Notes: generated from the letters alone by a model not told the origin. DNA of 64,000 nucleotides from an uncultured Dehalococcoidia bacterium (GCA_958295515.1 CATQGW010000001.1:1-64000); one strand, 5' to 3'; positions 26,063 through 35,309 are shown, numbered from the stretch's first letter. Numbers and translations are program-made.

Positions 26063-26506
26063 ATGGCAAAGCTCATGGTTCGGGATCCGTTCACGGAATT
26101 CGGCGACCTGTTCGGGAGCGCGTTCGGCACCGCGCCCTTCGCCCGCCGCGCCGCGGGCGCTGCGCAGATGCCGGTCAACATCTACGAGACCGAGCAGGGG
26201 ATCGCGATCGAAGCCTCGCTGCCGGGCTTCGACAGCGAGGACATTGAGGTCGCCTACGAGGACGGCCGGCTGACGATCCGCGCCGCGCACGATGCGGAGT
26301 CCTGCGAGGACGCGGCGCACGATCACCAGACGCGCCGCTACCGTCACCGCGAGGTGTTCCGCCGCCGGCTGGAGCGCAGCTTCAAGCTCGGCGAGCAGTT
26401 CGACGCGGAGGCGATCGGGGCGGAACTCAAGAACGGGGTTCTGCGGCTGAGCCTGAGCCGCTCCGAGAGCGCGGAGCCGCGGCGAATTCCGATCAGCGCG
26501 AACTGA
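26063..26506 (+). CDS. Small heat-shock protein, Hsp20/alpha-crystallin
   Basis: 147 residues. The alpha-crystallin domain runs from about residue 36 (MPVNIYETEQGIAIEASLPG) to AELKNGVLRLSLSRSE, which carries the G-V-L signature. An ATP-independent holdase that keeps unfolding proteins soluble. An AAGAG-type ribosome site precedes ATG 26063. Divergent from dnaJ-hspR-clpC across the HAIR-like operator, so probably in the HspR regulon. A strong hairpin follows the stop. Confidence 0.92.
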   Translation: MAKLMVRDPFTEFGDLFGSAFGTAPFARRAAGAAQMPVNIYETEQGIAIEASLPGFDSEDIEVAYEDGRLTIRAAHDAESCEDAAHDHQTRRYRHREVFRRRLERSFKLGEQFDAEAIGAELKNGVLRLSLSRSESAEPRRIPISAN

Positions 26507-26509
26507 GAG

Positions 26510-26540
26510 GCAGGGGCGCTCCCGCTGGGGGCGCCCCTGC
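26510..26540 (+). terminator. Hairpin after hsp20
   Basis: GCAGGGGCGC pairs perfectly with GCGCCCCTGC across an 11-base loop, four bases after the hsp20 stop. There is no clear U-tract. Confidence 0.55.
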
Positions 26541-26645
26541 AAGTTGCCGGCGGCGCTGCTCTCGAGTGGCGCAAAGGTTCCTGCGATGGCGCGCGGGGAA
26601 CTCGGCGGCTTGACCGTTGCGGCGGTGGGCGGGGAAGCTGTGGGC

Positions 26646-27200
26646 ATGGCTGCGCGGATGTTGGCGCTGGTGCCGGATGAGACGGCGCGGGAGCAGATTG
26701 ATCTGCTGCGCGCGCTCTATGACCGCGAGCGAGTCGAGGACACCCCGCCGCACATTCCGCTGACCGACGAGGTCGATGCGTTCTACCCGCTGGACGAGCT
26801 GGCGCAGCTGATGGAGATCATTCTCTCGCTGTTCCAGCCGTTCATGCTCGAGCTGGCGCACCCCACATCGTGGTTCGACGGCGAGCGGCATCTGCTGCAA
26901 ATCGTGGCCGAGCAGGGCGAGGGCGAGGCGCAGCGGCTGGCGGGGATGCTCTACCGCGATCTGTTCCCGGAGTTCGATCCCAAGCCGCCGTTTCGCTCGC
27001 GCTCGCCGATCGAGCGCACGGCGCTGACGCTGGGTCGCTTCGATCGCGAGGCGGAGGCGCAGGGCGCTGCCGCAGCGCTGGCCGAGCAGCGCTACTTTCT
27101 GGTGATGACGCATGCGGGGATTTTCGACGGCGACGCGGAGTCGGGCGTGTGGCGTCTGCGCCGCGCGCTGCCCCTGGGTGGAATGATTGTGGAGGGATAG
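26646..27200 (+). CDS. LigT/2H-phosphoesterase-like protein
   Basis: 184 residues from ATG 26646; earlier in-frame ATGs at 26544 and 26586 would add residues unlike the family. RMLALVPDETAREQIDLLRA followed by PPHIPLTDEV resembles the first half of 2'-5' RNA ligase-like 2H proteins. The second half ends with ERTALTLGRFD, where the second H-x-T motif would be, but the His is missing. The enzyme may thus be inactive or changed in function. Family members act on cyclic phosphates of RNA or nucleotides. Weak match; treat as a fold suggestion. Confidence 0.5.
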   Translation: MAARMLALVPDETAREQIDLLRALYDRERVEDTPPHIPLTDEVDAFYPLDELAQLMEIILSLFQPFMLELAHPTSWFDGERHLLQIVAEQGEGEAQRLAGMLYRDLFPEFDPKPPFRSRSPIERTALTLGRFDREAEAQGAAAALAEQRYFLVMTHAGIFDGDAESGVWRLRRALPLGGMIVEG

Positions 27201-27251
27201 CGGCGGGCGGCGCTACAGTACGCTCGCAGCGTTGGCGAGGAGGGTGCGTCT

Positions 27252-27959
27252 ATGCCGGTGATCACGGTCTCCAGTCAGTACGGTGGCGGGGCGCGCGATG
27301 TCTCGCGTTTGCTGGCCCGCCGCTTGGGTCTCGAATATGTCGACCAGACGGTGCTGGTCGACGCCTCCCGCGAACTGGGGCGGACGGTCAGCGAGGTCGC
27401 CGAGCGCGACGAACGCACCGATTCGCTGCGCACCCGACTCGGCCATTTCCTCCAGCGCGCGCTCGAGCGCTCGGCCGCCGGCGGCGCGATCGACCCCATG
27501 CTCGGCGCGGGCAACCTCGAGCTGATGCTCTCCCAGAGCTATCAGGAGCTCTCCGACGGCGGCTCCGGCGTGGTCGACGACCGCGCGGTGCTGGCGACGA
27601 CGAGCGAGATCATCGTCAGCGTGGCGCGGCGCGGCGATGTGGTGATTATGGGGCGCGGCAGCCAGATGATCCTGCGCGAGATGCCGGGTGTGACGCATGT
27701 GCAGCTGGTGGCCGATCCGCAGACCGCGATTGAGCGGGTCAGCGCCTGGGAGTCGCTGGATGCGGAGACGGCGGCGCGGCGGGTTGAGGAATTCAACAAG
27801 GGTCGCGCGGAGTTCCACAAGAAGTTCTGGAACGTCGATGTCTGGTCGCCGGTGCTCTACGACCTGGTGATCAACACGACGAATCTGAGCTATGCGAACG
27901 CCACGGAGGCGATTGCGATGGTGTCGGAGGCGAAGGCGGCCGCGGCGGCGCGGCGCTGA
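27252..27959 (+). CDS. Cytidylate-kinase-like protein
   Basis: 235 residues of the Cytidylate_kin2 type. ITVSSQYGGGARDVSRLLAR is a modified P-loop in which the usual GKST is replaced, as in this branch. YVDQTVLVDASRELG follows, then VIMGRGSQMILREMPGVTHV and a late lid region HKKFWNVDVWSPVLYDLVINT. It may phosphorylate a nucleotide or another small molecule; ordinary Cmk activity is doubtful. It stands between a LigT-like gene and a convergent small gene, seven bases from the latter. Confidence 0.7.
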   Translation: MPVITVSSQYGGGARDVSRLLARRLGLEYVDQTVLVDASRELGRTVSEVAERDERTDSLRTRLGHFLQRALERSAAGGAIDPMLGAGNLELMLSQSYQELSDGGSGVVDDRAVLATTSEIIVSVARRGDVVIMGRGSQMILREMPGVTHVQLVADPQTAIERVSAWESLDAETAARRVEEFNKGRAEFHKKFWNVDVWSPVLYDLVINTTNLSYANATEAIAMVSEAKAAAAARR

Positions 27960-27966
27960 GGGCGAG

Positions 27967-28248
27967 TCAGCTGCCGGAGCCGAGGCTGCGCAGGATGGCT
28001 TCGGCGCGCTCAATTCTGGGCGCCATACCGAACGGGCCGTGGATCTGCAGGCCTTCGGCGTCGAGCTCCTCGGGCGCGCCGACGGCTTCGCGGTAGCGCG
28101 CGATGGCGGGGTGGTCTTCGCCGATCAGGCCGATCAGCACCTCTTCGGTGGCGTCGCGCCAGCGCATGAAGTCGTCGGTGGTGGGACCGATCGCGCGGAT
28201 GTAGCGCGCGCGGGCGAGGGCTTGCTGGATCGGCTGCGAGGGAGTCAC
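27967..28248 (-). CDS. Small conserved-looking hypothetical protein
   Basis: 93 residues from GTG 28248, seven bases after the acetyltransferase stop, so cotranscribed with it. The sequence is amphipathic helical (ALARARYIRAIG, WRDATEEVLIGLIGEDHPAI, RIERAEAILRSLG). No family recognised; no membrane segment or metal motif. Confidence 0.6.
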   Translation of the reverse strand: MTPSQPIQQALARARYIRAIGPTTDDFMRWRDATEEVLIGLIGEDHPAIARYREAVGAPEELDAEGLQIHGPFGMAPRIERAEAILRSLGSGS

Positions 28249-28255
28249 GGGCGGA

Positions 28256-28837
28256 TCATACCGCAGGGTCGGCATTGGCCGCGGACCAGGTTTCGGGCGG
28301 ACCGTGCCGCCAGCACAGGTCGAGACACGGGGACCAGGCCGCGGCGACACGCTTCGGCACTGTGAAGGCGATGGGCTCGCCGGGGATGTCGCGGCGCATC
28401 TGCGCGCCGTCTTCGAGCGGGTGGGCGTAGAGGTTGCGGCGCGTGCCCTCGCGCTGGAAGCCGTGTTTGCGGTAGAGCGCGAGCGCGGCGTCGTTGGAGA
28501 CGCGCAGATCGAGGCGCAGGATGTCGACCGAGAGCCGTTGGGCGAGCCGCAGCACGGTGAGCAGGGTGAGTTCGCCGAGGCCGCGGCGCTGGAGGCGCGG
28601 CTCGACGGCGATGGTGGCGAGGTAGAGGTCTTCGAGCACGTGCCAGCAGCCGAACATGCTGAGCAGATCGTCGCCGAATTCAAGCAGGTAGATGATGCTG
28701 ACGCGAGGGCTCTCGAGCTCGCGGAGCAGCGTTTTGGCGCTCCAGGCGCTGTCGCCGAAGGCGCGGCGGTGCAGCTCAGCGACGCGGCTCACGTCGTCCT
28801 GCTCAACCGGGCGGAGCACCAGCAACGGCTCGGACAC
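28256..28837 (-). CDS. GNAT N-acetyltransferase, RimI-like
   Basis: 193 residues from GTG 28837. ATIAVEPRLQRRGLGELTLL is the acetyl-CoA loop (Q-R-R-G-L-G), followed by LRLDLRVSNDAALALYRKHG and FQREGTRRNLY. This spacing resembles RimI, which acetylates the N-terminal Ala of ribosomal protein S18, but the C-terminus is longer than in RimI (about 150 residues) and other targets are possible. An in-frame ATG at 28924 exists but would add an unusual N-terminus reaching toward the ABC gene. Confidence 0.7.
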   Translation of the reverse strand: MSEPLLVLRPVEQDDVSRVAELHRRAFGDSAWSAKTLLRELESPRVSIIYLLEFGDDLLSMFGCWHVLEDLYLATIAVEPRLQRRGLGELTLLTVLRLAQRLSVDILRLDLRVSNDAALALYRKHGFQREGTRRNLYAHPLEDGAQMRRDIPGEPIAFTVPKRVAAAWSPCLDLCWRHGPPETWSAANADPAV

Positions 28838-28977
28838 GGGCCAACCTTTCGCTGCGTGGGCGGCGGCGCTGCGCCCGCCGCGCGTGTCAACGCTATACTC
28901 CGACGAGTGATGATCTGTCCGCAAGGGAGCTGCGCTGAGCGCGACGGCTCCGCGACCACGACACTCGGCTTGGGCCG

Positions 28978-30840
28978 GTGAGCGCGCCTGCGACCAGCGC
29001 AGCGGCGGGTTCCCGCAGCTGGCTGCGGGTACCCGTGTCGCTGGCGATCATGGCGCGAATTATGCGCTTTGCGCTGCCGTACTGGCGCGGGCTGCTGATC
29101 ACGGCGGTTTCGATTGTCGGCGCGGCGGGGTTCGCGGTGGCCAGTCCGCTGCTGCTGCGCTGGGCTGTGGACCAGGCGATCGGCACGGAGCTGATCGAGG
29201 ATCAGACGATCATCTCGATTTCGGCCTGGCTGGTGGCGATTGCGGCGCTGGCGCTGGTCGGCGCGGCGCTGCTGCGCGGCATCTCGATGTTCCTTCAGCG
29301 CTATCTGGCGGAGTGGGTCGGGCAGACCGTCGCCTACGACCTGCGCAACGCGATCTATGAACGTCTACAGACGCTCTCCTTCCGCTTCCACGATTCGGCG
29401 GAGACAGGCCAGATCATGGTCCGCGCCACGCAGGATGTGGAAGTGGTGCGGATGTTCATCAATTTCGGCGGCGTGCAGCTGTCCTTCACGGTGGTGCTGG
29501 CGGTTGCGACGCTGGTGCTGATGCTGCTGGCCGACTGGCAGCTGACGCTGGTCGTGTTCGGCGTCCTGGCGGTCATTTTTCTGCGTTCGGCGGTGGTGGC
29601 GCGGCGGCTGCGGCCGATCTGGAACGATGTGCAGGAGTCGCAGGCGCAGCTGGGCACGGTGCTGCAGGAGGCGCTGTCGGGGATTCGGGTAGTCAAGGCG
29701 TTTGGCCGGCATGAGCACGAGGGGCGCAAGTTCGGGAAGACGGCGGACTGGCTGGAGCGGCGCTCGCACGACGCCTCGATGGTGCAGGCGGTCAACATGC
29801 CGCTGATGACGATGCTCGGGGCGCTGGCGATCGTGGCGGTGATCTGGTTCGGCGGGCGGAAGGTGTTGAGCGGCGACCTGACGGTCGGCGAGGTGACAAT
29901 GTTCCTGATGTACCTGACGGTGCTGCAGATGCCGATTCGAGGGCTGGGCTGGATGGTGATGATGGTGCCGCGCGCGGCGACGGCGGGGGTGCGCATCTTC
30001 GAGATTCTCGACCAGGAATCCGAGGTCAGCGATCGCCCGGGCGCGGCGGCGGTCGAGAATCCGCAGGGTCATCTGCGCTTCCGCGGCGTGTCGTTTGCGT
30101 ACGACCCACGCTCGCCGGTGCTGGACGAGATTGAGATCGAGGCGCGTCCGGGAGAGATGATCGCGCTGCTCGGACGAACGGGATCGGGCAAGTCGACGAT
30201 TGTCAATCTGGTGCCGCGCTTCTACGACGTGAGCGCGGGGGCGGTGGAGTTCGACGGGCGCGATGTGCGCGACTGGCCGCTGGAGGCGCTGCGGCGGCAG
30301 GTGGCGATCGTGCAGCAGGAGGTCTTCCTGTTCGCCGCCACGCTGCGCGAGAACATCGCCTACGGGCGGCCGGATGCGACGCAGGAGGAGATCGAGGCGG
30401 CGGCGAAGCTGGCGCGGATTCATCCCTTCATCTCGCGTCTGCCGGAGGGCTACGACACATGGGTGGGCGAGCGCGGAGCAAACTTCTCGGGCGGGCAGAA
30501 GCAGCGGATCGCGATCGCGCGCGCGCTGTTGATGGATCCGCGTGTGCTGATCTTCGACGACTCCACCTCGTCGGTGGATGCGGCGACAGAGTTCGAGATT
30601 CAGCAGGCGATGGCGGCGCTGATGCGCGGTCGGACAACGTTCGTGATTGCGCACCGGCTGCGCTCGGTGCGCGAGGCGGACCAAATCCTGGTGTTGGATC
30701 AGGGGTTGATTGTGCAACACGGGCGGCACCACGAGCTGCTTGAAGAGGGCGGCTTGTACCGCGAGATCTACGACCTCGAGCTGCGCGACCAGGAATCGGC
30801 CGGGGCGGTCGCGCCGGTCGCTGCGGGGGGGGCGGGCTGA
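28978..30840 (+). CDS. ABC exporter half-transporter, subunit with altered ATP site
   Basis: 620 residues: six membrane helices in the first 330 residues, then one nucleotide-binding domain. Walker A LLGRTGSGKST, signature NFSGGQKQRIAIARAL, Walker B RVLIFDDSTSSVD and switch His VIAHRLRSV. The residue after Walker B, normally the catalytic Glu, is Asp. The signature is canonical. This is the pattern of the degenerate partner in heterodimeric exporters such as TM287/288 and BmrCD. The stop overlaps the next subunit (TGATG). Likely exports lipids, drugs or peptides. Confidence 0.9.
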   Translation: MSAPATSAAAGSRSWLRVPVSLAIMARIMRFALPYWRGLLITAVSIVGAAGFAVASPLLLRWAVDQAIGTELIEDQTIISISAWLVAIAALALVGAALLRGISMFLQRYLAEWVGQTVAYDLRNAIYERLQTLSFRFHDSAETGQIMVRATQDVEVVRMFINFGGVQLSFTVVLAVATLVLMLLADWQLTLVVFGVLAVIFLRSAVVARRLRPIWNDVQESQAQLGTVLQEALSGIRVVKAFGRHEHEGRKFGKTADWLERRSHDASMVQAVNMPLMTMLGALAIVAVIWFGGRKVLSGDLTVGEVTMFLMYLTVLQMPIRGLGWMVMMVPRAATAGVRIFEILDQESEVSDRPGAAAVENPQGHLRFRGVSFAYDPRSPVLDEIEIEARPGEMIALLGRTGSGKSTIVNLVPRFYDVSAGAVEFDGRDVRDWPLEALRRQVAIVQQEVFLFAATLRENIAYGRPDATQEEIEAAAKLARIHPFISRLPEGYDTWVGERGANFSGGQKQRIAIARALLMDPRVLIFDDSTSSVDAATEFEIQQAMAALMRGRTTFVIAHRLRSVREADQILVLDQGLIVQHGRHHELLEEGGLYREIYDLELRDQESAGAVAPVAAGGAG

Positions 30841-32837
30841 TGGGCATGATGGGCGGCGGGATGGCGGGTGGCTGGTCCAGCAATCTGGGCGGCGGCGGAC
30901 ACGGTCCGCGCAGCAGTTGGGCGAGTTCGGCGTCGATGGCCGACGGCTGGGACAAGGAATACGGCGCGCTCTACAACCCACAGCTGGTGCGGCGCTTCGG
31001 CCGCTATATCCGCCCGCACCGCCGCCAGCTGCTGGCCGCCATTGTGGCCAATGCGCTCTTCGCGGTCGCCTTCAACGTCCAGGTGCTCGTGGTCTATCGC
31101 GCGCTGTCCGACGCGCTGGACACCGGCGAACTGAGCAGCCTGAACTGGATTGCCGGCGCGTTTCTGGCGATTGTGCTGATCTCGTGGTTGACGGAGTTCG
31201 TACGGCAGTGGCTGATGGCCAATGTGGGGCATCCGATCCTGCGGCGGATGCGGCAGGATGTGTTCGACCACCTGATGCGGCTGGAGCATTCCTTCTACGA
31301 CCGCGGCGAGGTGGGCGCGATCATGTCGCGCGTGACGTCGGATGTGCAGGTGCTGCAGGAGATGCTGACCTCGGGTGTGCTAACGGTGATTGGCGACATC
31401 TTCGGGCTGGTGATCATCGTGGTGGTGTTGATGCTGATCGACTGGCAGCTGGCGCTGGTGGCGATGGCGGTGTTGCCGATTCTGGTGGTGGCGATGGCGC
31501 TGTGGAGCAAGCGCGCGCGGCGGGCGTTCCTCGAGACGCGAGTCGCGATCGCCGCGGTCAACAGCACGCTCAATGAGGACCTGAACGGCGTGCGCGTGGT
31601 GCAGAGCCTGAACCGCGAGCGCGAGAATGCGCGGCGCTTCGACCGGATCAACAACTGGAACCTGCGCGCCACGCGGCGGGCCGGGCTGCTCTCGGCGGCG
31701 ATTATGCCGCTGGTGGAGATTCTGATCGCGGCGGCGACCGCGCTGATCATCGTGGTGGCGGCGATTCGGCTGGACGCCGGCGGGATCGCGCCGGAGGTGG
31801 GGATCGCGGCGATCATCGCCTTCGCGATCGGGATTCAGCGCTTCTTCGACCCGGTGCGCGATCTCGTCTTGCAGTACACGATGTTCCAGCGCGCGATGGC
31901 GGGCGCGGAGCGGGTCTTCGAGGTGCTTGACACCGATCCGACGATCGAGGACGCGCCGAATGCGCGTGAACTGCCCGATATCGCCGGGCATGTCCACTTC
32001 GACAATGTCTCGCTGGAGTACGTCGAGGGCGTGCGGGTGCTCTTCGACCTCGATCTGGAAGTGCAGCCGGGCGAGACGGTGGCGTTGGTCGGAGAGACGG
32101 GCGCAGGCAAAACCTCGATCACCTCGCTGCTGACGCGCAACTACGACGTGACCGAGGGCGCGGTGCGAATCGACGGCCAGAACGTGCGCGACGTGACGCG
32201 GGCTTCGCTGGTCAAACGGGTCGGTGTGGTGCTGCAAGAGCCGTTCCTGTTCACCGGCACGGTGCTCGACAACATCACTTACGGCGATCTGCAGGCGACG
32301 CGCGAGCAGGCCGAAGCCGCTGCCAAGGTGGTGGGCGCGCACGAATGGATCATGCGTCTGCCGCAGGGCTACGACACGCCGCTGGCGGAGCGGGCGCAGA
32401 ACTTGTCGATCGGGCAGCGGCAGCTGGTCGCGTTTGCCCGCGCAATCCTCTCGGACCCGCGCATCCTGGTGCTGGACGAGGCGACGGCGAATGTCGATTC
32501 GCATACCGAAGCGCTGATTCAGGCGGCGATCGCCAAGCTGCTGCGCGGCCGCACGGCGTTTGTGATTGCCCACCGGCTGAGCACGATCCGCTCGGTGGAC
32601 CGGATCATCGTGCTCGAATACGGGCGGATTCTGGAGCAGGGCAGTCACGATGAGCTGCTGGCACTGGACGGGCACTACGCGGAGCTGTACCGGATGATGT
32701 ACGCGGAGCAGCAGGAGGAGCACGCGGACTTCGACGAAGCGTCGGCGCTGGCAGTGCTGGATCGGATGCGGTTGCGGGGCACAAACGGGGCGGGCGCGCC
32801 GGTGGCGCAGGGTGCGGCGGCGGGTTCGGGGGATTAG
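30840..32837 (+). CDS. ABC exporter half-transporter, catalytic-Glu subunit
   Basis: 665 residues with a Gly-rich N-terminal tail (about 1-55), six membrane helices and a nucleotide-binding domain. Walker A VGETGAGKTSI, Walker B RILVLDEATANVDSHTEA with the catalytic Glu, but a modified signature NLSIGQRQLVAFARAI. Together with the preceding subunit it would form one normal and one degenerate ATP site. Helix pattern and spacing follow MsbA-like type IV exporters. Its stop lies five bases from the convergent ruvB stop. Confidence 0.9.
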   Translation: MGMMGGGMAGGWSSNLGGGGHGPRSSWASSASMADGWDKEYGALYNPQLVRRFGRYIRPHRRQLLAAIVANALFAVAFNVQVLVVYRALSDALDTGELSSLNWIAGAFLAIVLISWLTEFVRQWLMANVGHPILRRMRQDVFDHLMRLEHSFYDRGEVGAIMSRVTSDVQVLQEMLTSGVLTVIGDIFGLVIIVVVLMLIDWQLALVAMAVLPILVVAMALWSKRARRAFLETRVAIAAVNSTLNEDLNGVRVVQSLNRERENARRFDRINNWNLRATRRAGLLSAAIMPLVEILIAAATALIIVVAAIRLDAGGIAPEVGIAAIIAFAIGIQRFFDPVRDLVLQYTMFQRAMAGAERVFEVLDTDPTIEDAPNARELPDIAGHVHFDNVSLEYVEGVRVLFDLDLEVQPGETVALVGETGAGKTSITSLLTRNYDVTEGAVRIDGQNVRDVTRASLVKRVGVVLQEPFLFTGTVLDNITYGDLQATREQAEAAAKVVGAHEWIMRLPQGYDTPLAERAQNLSIGQRQLVAFARAILSDPRILVLDEATANVDSHTEALIQAAIAKLLRGRTAFVIAHRLSTIRSVDRIIVLEYGRILEQGSHDELLALDGHYAELYRMMYAEQQEEHADFDEASALAVLDRMRLRGTNGAGAPVAQGAAAGSGD

Positions 32838-32842
32838 CCGGC

Positions 32843-33931
32843 TTACGGGGTTTCGGGGTTGGTTGAAGCGAAGAGGGAGGGATGTTCGGCGGTGGTTGGG
32901 GGAGTGTGGCCGAGGTGGCGCCAGGCGGCAGGGCGAGCGATGCGGCCGCGGGGCGTGCGGGAGAGAAAGCCGAGCTGGAGCAGGTAGGGCTCGTAGACAT
33001 CCATGATCGTATCCGTCTCTTCGGCGATCGCAGCGGCGAGGGTGTCGAGACCGACGGGGCCGCCGTCGAACTGCTCGATCAGGGTGCGGAGCAGACCGCG
33101 GTCGCGTTCGTCGAGGCCGAGCTCGTCGATTTGCAGCTGGCGCAGGGCGGCGTCGGCGACGCCGGCGGTAATCACCCCATCAGCGCGCACCTCCGCATAG
33201 TCGCGGACGCGCTTGAGCAGGCGGTTGGCGATCCGTGGGGTGCCGCGGGCGCGGCGGGCGAGCGTTTCGCGGCCGGCCGGCTCGAGCGGCACGTTGAGCG
33301 CTTTGGCGCTGCGCTCGACGACCTGTTCGAGCTCGGCGGCGCTGTAGAAGTCGAGCCGCTGGACGATGCCGAAGCGGTCGCGCAGGGGCGAGGAGAGCAG
33401 CGCGAAGCGGGTGGTCGCGCCGACCAGAGTGAAGGGTTTGACCGCCAGGCGCAGGCTGCGCGCGGCGGGGCCTTTGCCGATCAGCACATCGAGCGCGAAA
33501 TCCTCCATTGCGGGGTACAGCACCTCCTCGACGCCGCGCGGCAGGCGGTGGATTTCGTCGAGGAAGAGCACATCGTGGGCGGAGAGCGTGCTGAGGATGC
33601 TGGCGAGGTCGCCGGGGCGCTGGATCGCGGGACCGGACGAGGGGCGGAGGCTGACGCCGAGTTCGGCGGCGATGATTCGCGCGAGCGTAGTTTTGCCAAG
33701 GCCCGGCGGGCCGTAGAGCAGCACGTGGTCGAGCGGCTCTTCGCGGGCCTGGGTGGCGTCGATGGCGATGCGCAGGGCTTCGTGGGTGGCGGTCTGGCCG
33801 ACGAACTCGGTGAGGCGGGTGGGGCGCAGCGAGGCTTCCGCGGCGTCGCGCTCGATATCGAAGCTGGCTCCGACCACGCGCCCGCTGGCGGCGCCCTCCT
33901 CGGAGACCGTCTCGTTCGGTTCGTCGCTCAT
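32843..33931 (-). CDS. ruvB: RuvB Holliday-junction branch-migration helicase
   Basis: 362 residues. [12 protein letters not shown], Walker [21 protein letters not shown], Walker [21 protein letters not shown], sensor [19 protein letters not shown], arginine finger region and C-terminal winged helix ([19 protein letters not shown]). It works with RuvA and RuvC, neither of which is here. The ATG overlaps the stop of the yqeK-like gene, making a minus-strand unit from 35102 to 32843. Confidence 0.95.
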   Translation of the reverse strand: MSDEPNETVSEEGAASGRVVGASFDIERDAAEASLRPTRLTEFVGQTATHEALRIAIDATQAREEPLDHVLLYGPPGLGKTTLARIIAAELGVSLRPSSGPAIQRPGDLASILSTLSAHDVLFLDEIHRLPRGVEEVLYPAMEDFALDVLIGKGPAARSLRLAVKPFTLVGATTRFALLSSPLRDRFGIVQRLDFYSAAELEQVVERSAKALNVPLEPAGRETLARRARGTPRIANRLLKRVRDYAEVRADGVITAGVADAALRQLQIDELGLDERDRGLLRTLIEQFDGGPVGLDTLAAAIAEETDTIMDVYEPYLLQLGFLSRTPRGRIARPAAWRHLGHTPPTTAEHPSLFASTNPETP

Positions 33932-34515
33932 GATTGTGCGCCGCGTTGCCGGAAGGTGTTGCGGGCGGCGACGGCGAGCGGATGCAGCAGCGCGCCGCCG
34001 GCGAGTTGGGCAATCATCCGCCGTTCGAGGAAGAGCGCAGCGGCGGCGGCGAGGTCGTGTTGCGCGGCGGCGGCGACGCTCTCCAGTCCGGGATCGCGCG
34101 CGACTTTCTGCGGGTCAATTTTGTCGGCGAGGAAGACCGCCAGCCCCTCAGCCGACATATCGGGGTGCGCGGTCGTGTGGTGGCGGATCGTGTCGAGCAG
34201 GTCGGCGTCGTCGACGCCGAGTGCGAACTCGGCGTGGACCGCGGCGAGCGGGCCGTGCAGGATGATCGGGGCGTCCAGCTCGGCCTCGCCGATCGGAACG
34301 CTCGCGTTCCGCGAGCGTTCCAGCAGCTCCTTGGCCTTGAGGTGCCGGAAGATGTCGTGCCCCGCGGCGGCGGCGGCGCAGCGCTCGGGGTCAAGCTCGT
34401 GGATCTGAGCAAGCCGCACGGCGCCGTCGATCACCCGCTCGGTGTGTTCGCGCAGCCAGGCTGGACGATCGGCCAGCTCGGCCTCGAAGCGCGCGCGGGC
34501 CGCAGCGAGGCTCAC
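33928..34515 (-). CDS. YqeK-like HD-domain nucleotide hydrolase
   Basis: 195 residues. The HD pattern is [70 protein letters not shown] and [13 protein letters not shown]. This order matches YqeK, a diadenosine tetraphosphate hydrolase of stress control. It is coupled by four-base overlaps to ruvB downstream and a membrane protein upstream. Confidence 0.75.
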   Translation of the reverse strand: MSLAAARARFEAELADRPAWLREHTERVIDGAVRLAQIHELDPERCAAAAAGHDIFRHLKAKELLERSRNASVPIGEAELDAPIILHGPLAAVHAEFALGVDDADLLDTIRHHTTAHPDMSAEGLAVFLADKIDPQKVARDPGLESVAAAAQHDLAAAAALFLERRMIAQLAGGALLHPLAVAARNTFRQRGAQS

Positions 34516-35102
34516 TTGCGCGCCTCGCTGTCGTCCAGCGGACAGCCGAGGAACTCGCTGATCTCGTCGGCGGCCGAGATCGCCTCGCCATCGGTGGGGA
34601 GGCGTCCCAGCGAGAGCCTGCCGCCGCCCTCCAGTTCGAGCACGTTGGTGAAGGAGCTGTTGAAGAGCAGGAGGATCGGGCGGGCGCGGCGTACACGGAT
34701 GGTCAGCCGTTCGACCGTGTCGAGCTCGAACTCCCAGTCGCGCTGGTAGAGCCAGAGCATCGACTGGTGGACACGGGCGCGGTCGTCCTTGAGGTCGAAC
34801 TCAACTACGAGTACATCGCCGCCAACCGCGCCGAGGATGGCCCAAAGGATGCCGCCGCCGAAGTAGCCGATGGCTGCGCCGATCAGGATCGGGGTGAGCA
34901 CGTTTTGGGCATCGGGCATCAGCAGGGTGGCGATGATCGCGCCGATCACGCCGGGCACTGCGCCGTAGACCCAGGTGGGCGCGGGAGACCAGAAGGTGCG
35001 GAGGCGCAGCGTATCCTGATCGGGGTAATCGAGGCGCGCGATGGACGTGCGCTTCGGTTGCTCTTCAGGCTCGGGTGCGCGCCGTCGTCGTCTACGGGCC
35101 AT
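34512..35102 (-). CDS. Two-helix membrane protein with basic N-terminus
   Basis: 196 residues, family not recognised. A very basic head (MARRRRRR) precedes residues 41-95, which hold two membrane helices (WVYGAVPGVIGAIIATLLM and LIGAAIGYFGGGILWAILGA). The cytoplasmic C-terminal half (about 100-196) is beta-rich, perhaps PH-like. It leads the yqeK-ruvB operon and faces a tiny gene 16 bases away on the other strand. Confidence 0.65.
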   Translation of the reverse strand: MARRRRRRAPEPEEQPKRTSIARLDYPDQDTLRLRTFWSPAPTWVYGAVPGVIGAIIATLLMPDAQNVLTPILIGAAIGYFGGGILWAILGAVGGDVLVVEFDLKDDRARVHQSMLWLYQRDWEFELDTVERLTIRVRRARPILLLFNSSFTNVLELEGGGRLSLGRLPTDGEAISAADEISEFLGCPLDDSEARK

Positions 35103-35118
35103 GCGCTGAGGCTATCCG

Positions 35119-35253
35119 ATGGACGCGATCACCGCAGTGCTGTGGACCGACGCGCCGCTTTGGGTCTGGCTGGCGCTGATCGGCGCGGCGGCGGGGCTGT
35201 CGCTGACCGGGTTGGCGATCGGGCGTTGGTTTCATCGTCGGCGACGCGAGTAA
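35119..35253 (+). CDS. 44-residue single-pass membrane microprotein
   Basis: ATG 35119 to TAA 35253. One hydrophobic helix of about 25 residues (LWVWLALIGAAAGLSLTGLA) and a basic tail (RWFHRRRRE) predict a small inner-membrane protein with its C-terminus in the cytoplasm. Its start is 16 bases from the divergent membrane protein, and a strong hairpin follows its stop at once. The ribosome site is weak (TGAGG), so expression is unproven. Confidence 0.5.
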   Translation: MDAITAVLWTDAPLWVWLALIGAAAGLSLTGLAIGRWFHRRRRE

Positions 35254-35257
35254 CACG

Positions 35258-35287
35258 CAACAGCTCCCCCTCACGGGGGAGCTGTTG
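35258..35287. terminator. Bidirectional hairpin between convergent genes
   Basis: CAACAGCTCCCCC, loop TCAC, GGGGGAGCTGTTG: a perfect 13-base stem between the 44-residue gene and the end of the acyl-CoA dehydrogenase gene at 35310. Likely a shared transcription terminator. Confidence 0.75.
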
Positions 35288-35309
35288 GATGGATCGCGGC
35301 CGGCGGCAG

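Noticed and set aside
35258-35287. Riboswitch or small RNA
   Set aside because: A single perfect hairpin between convergent genes is better explained as a terminator.
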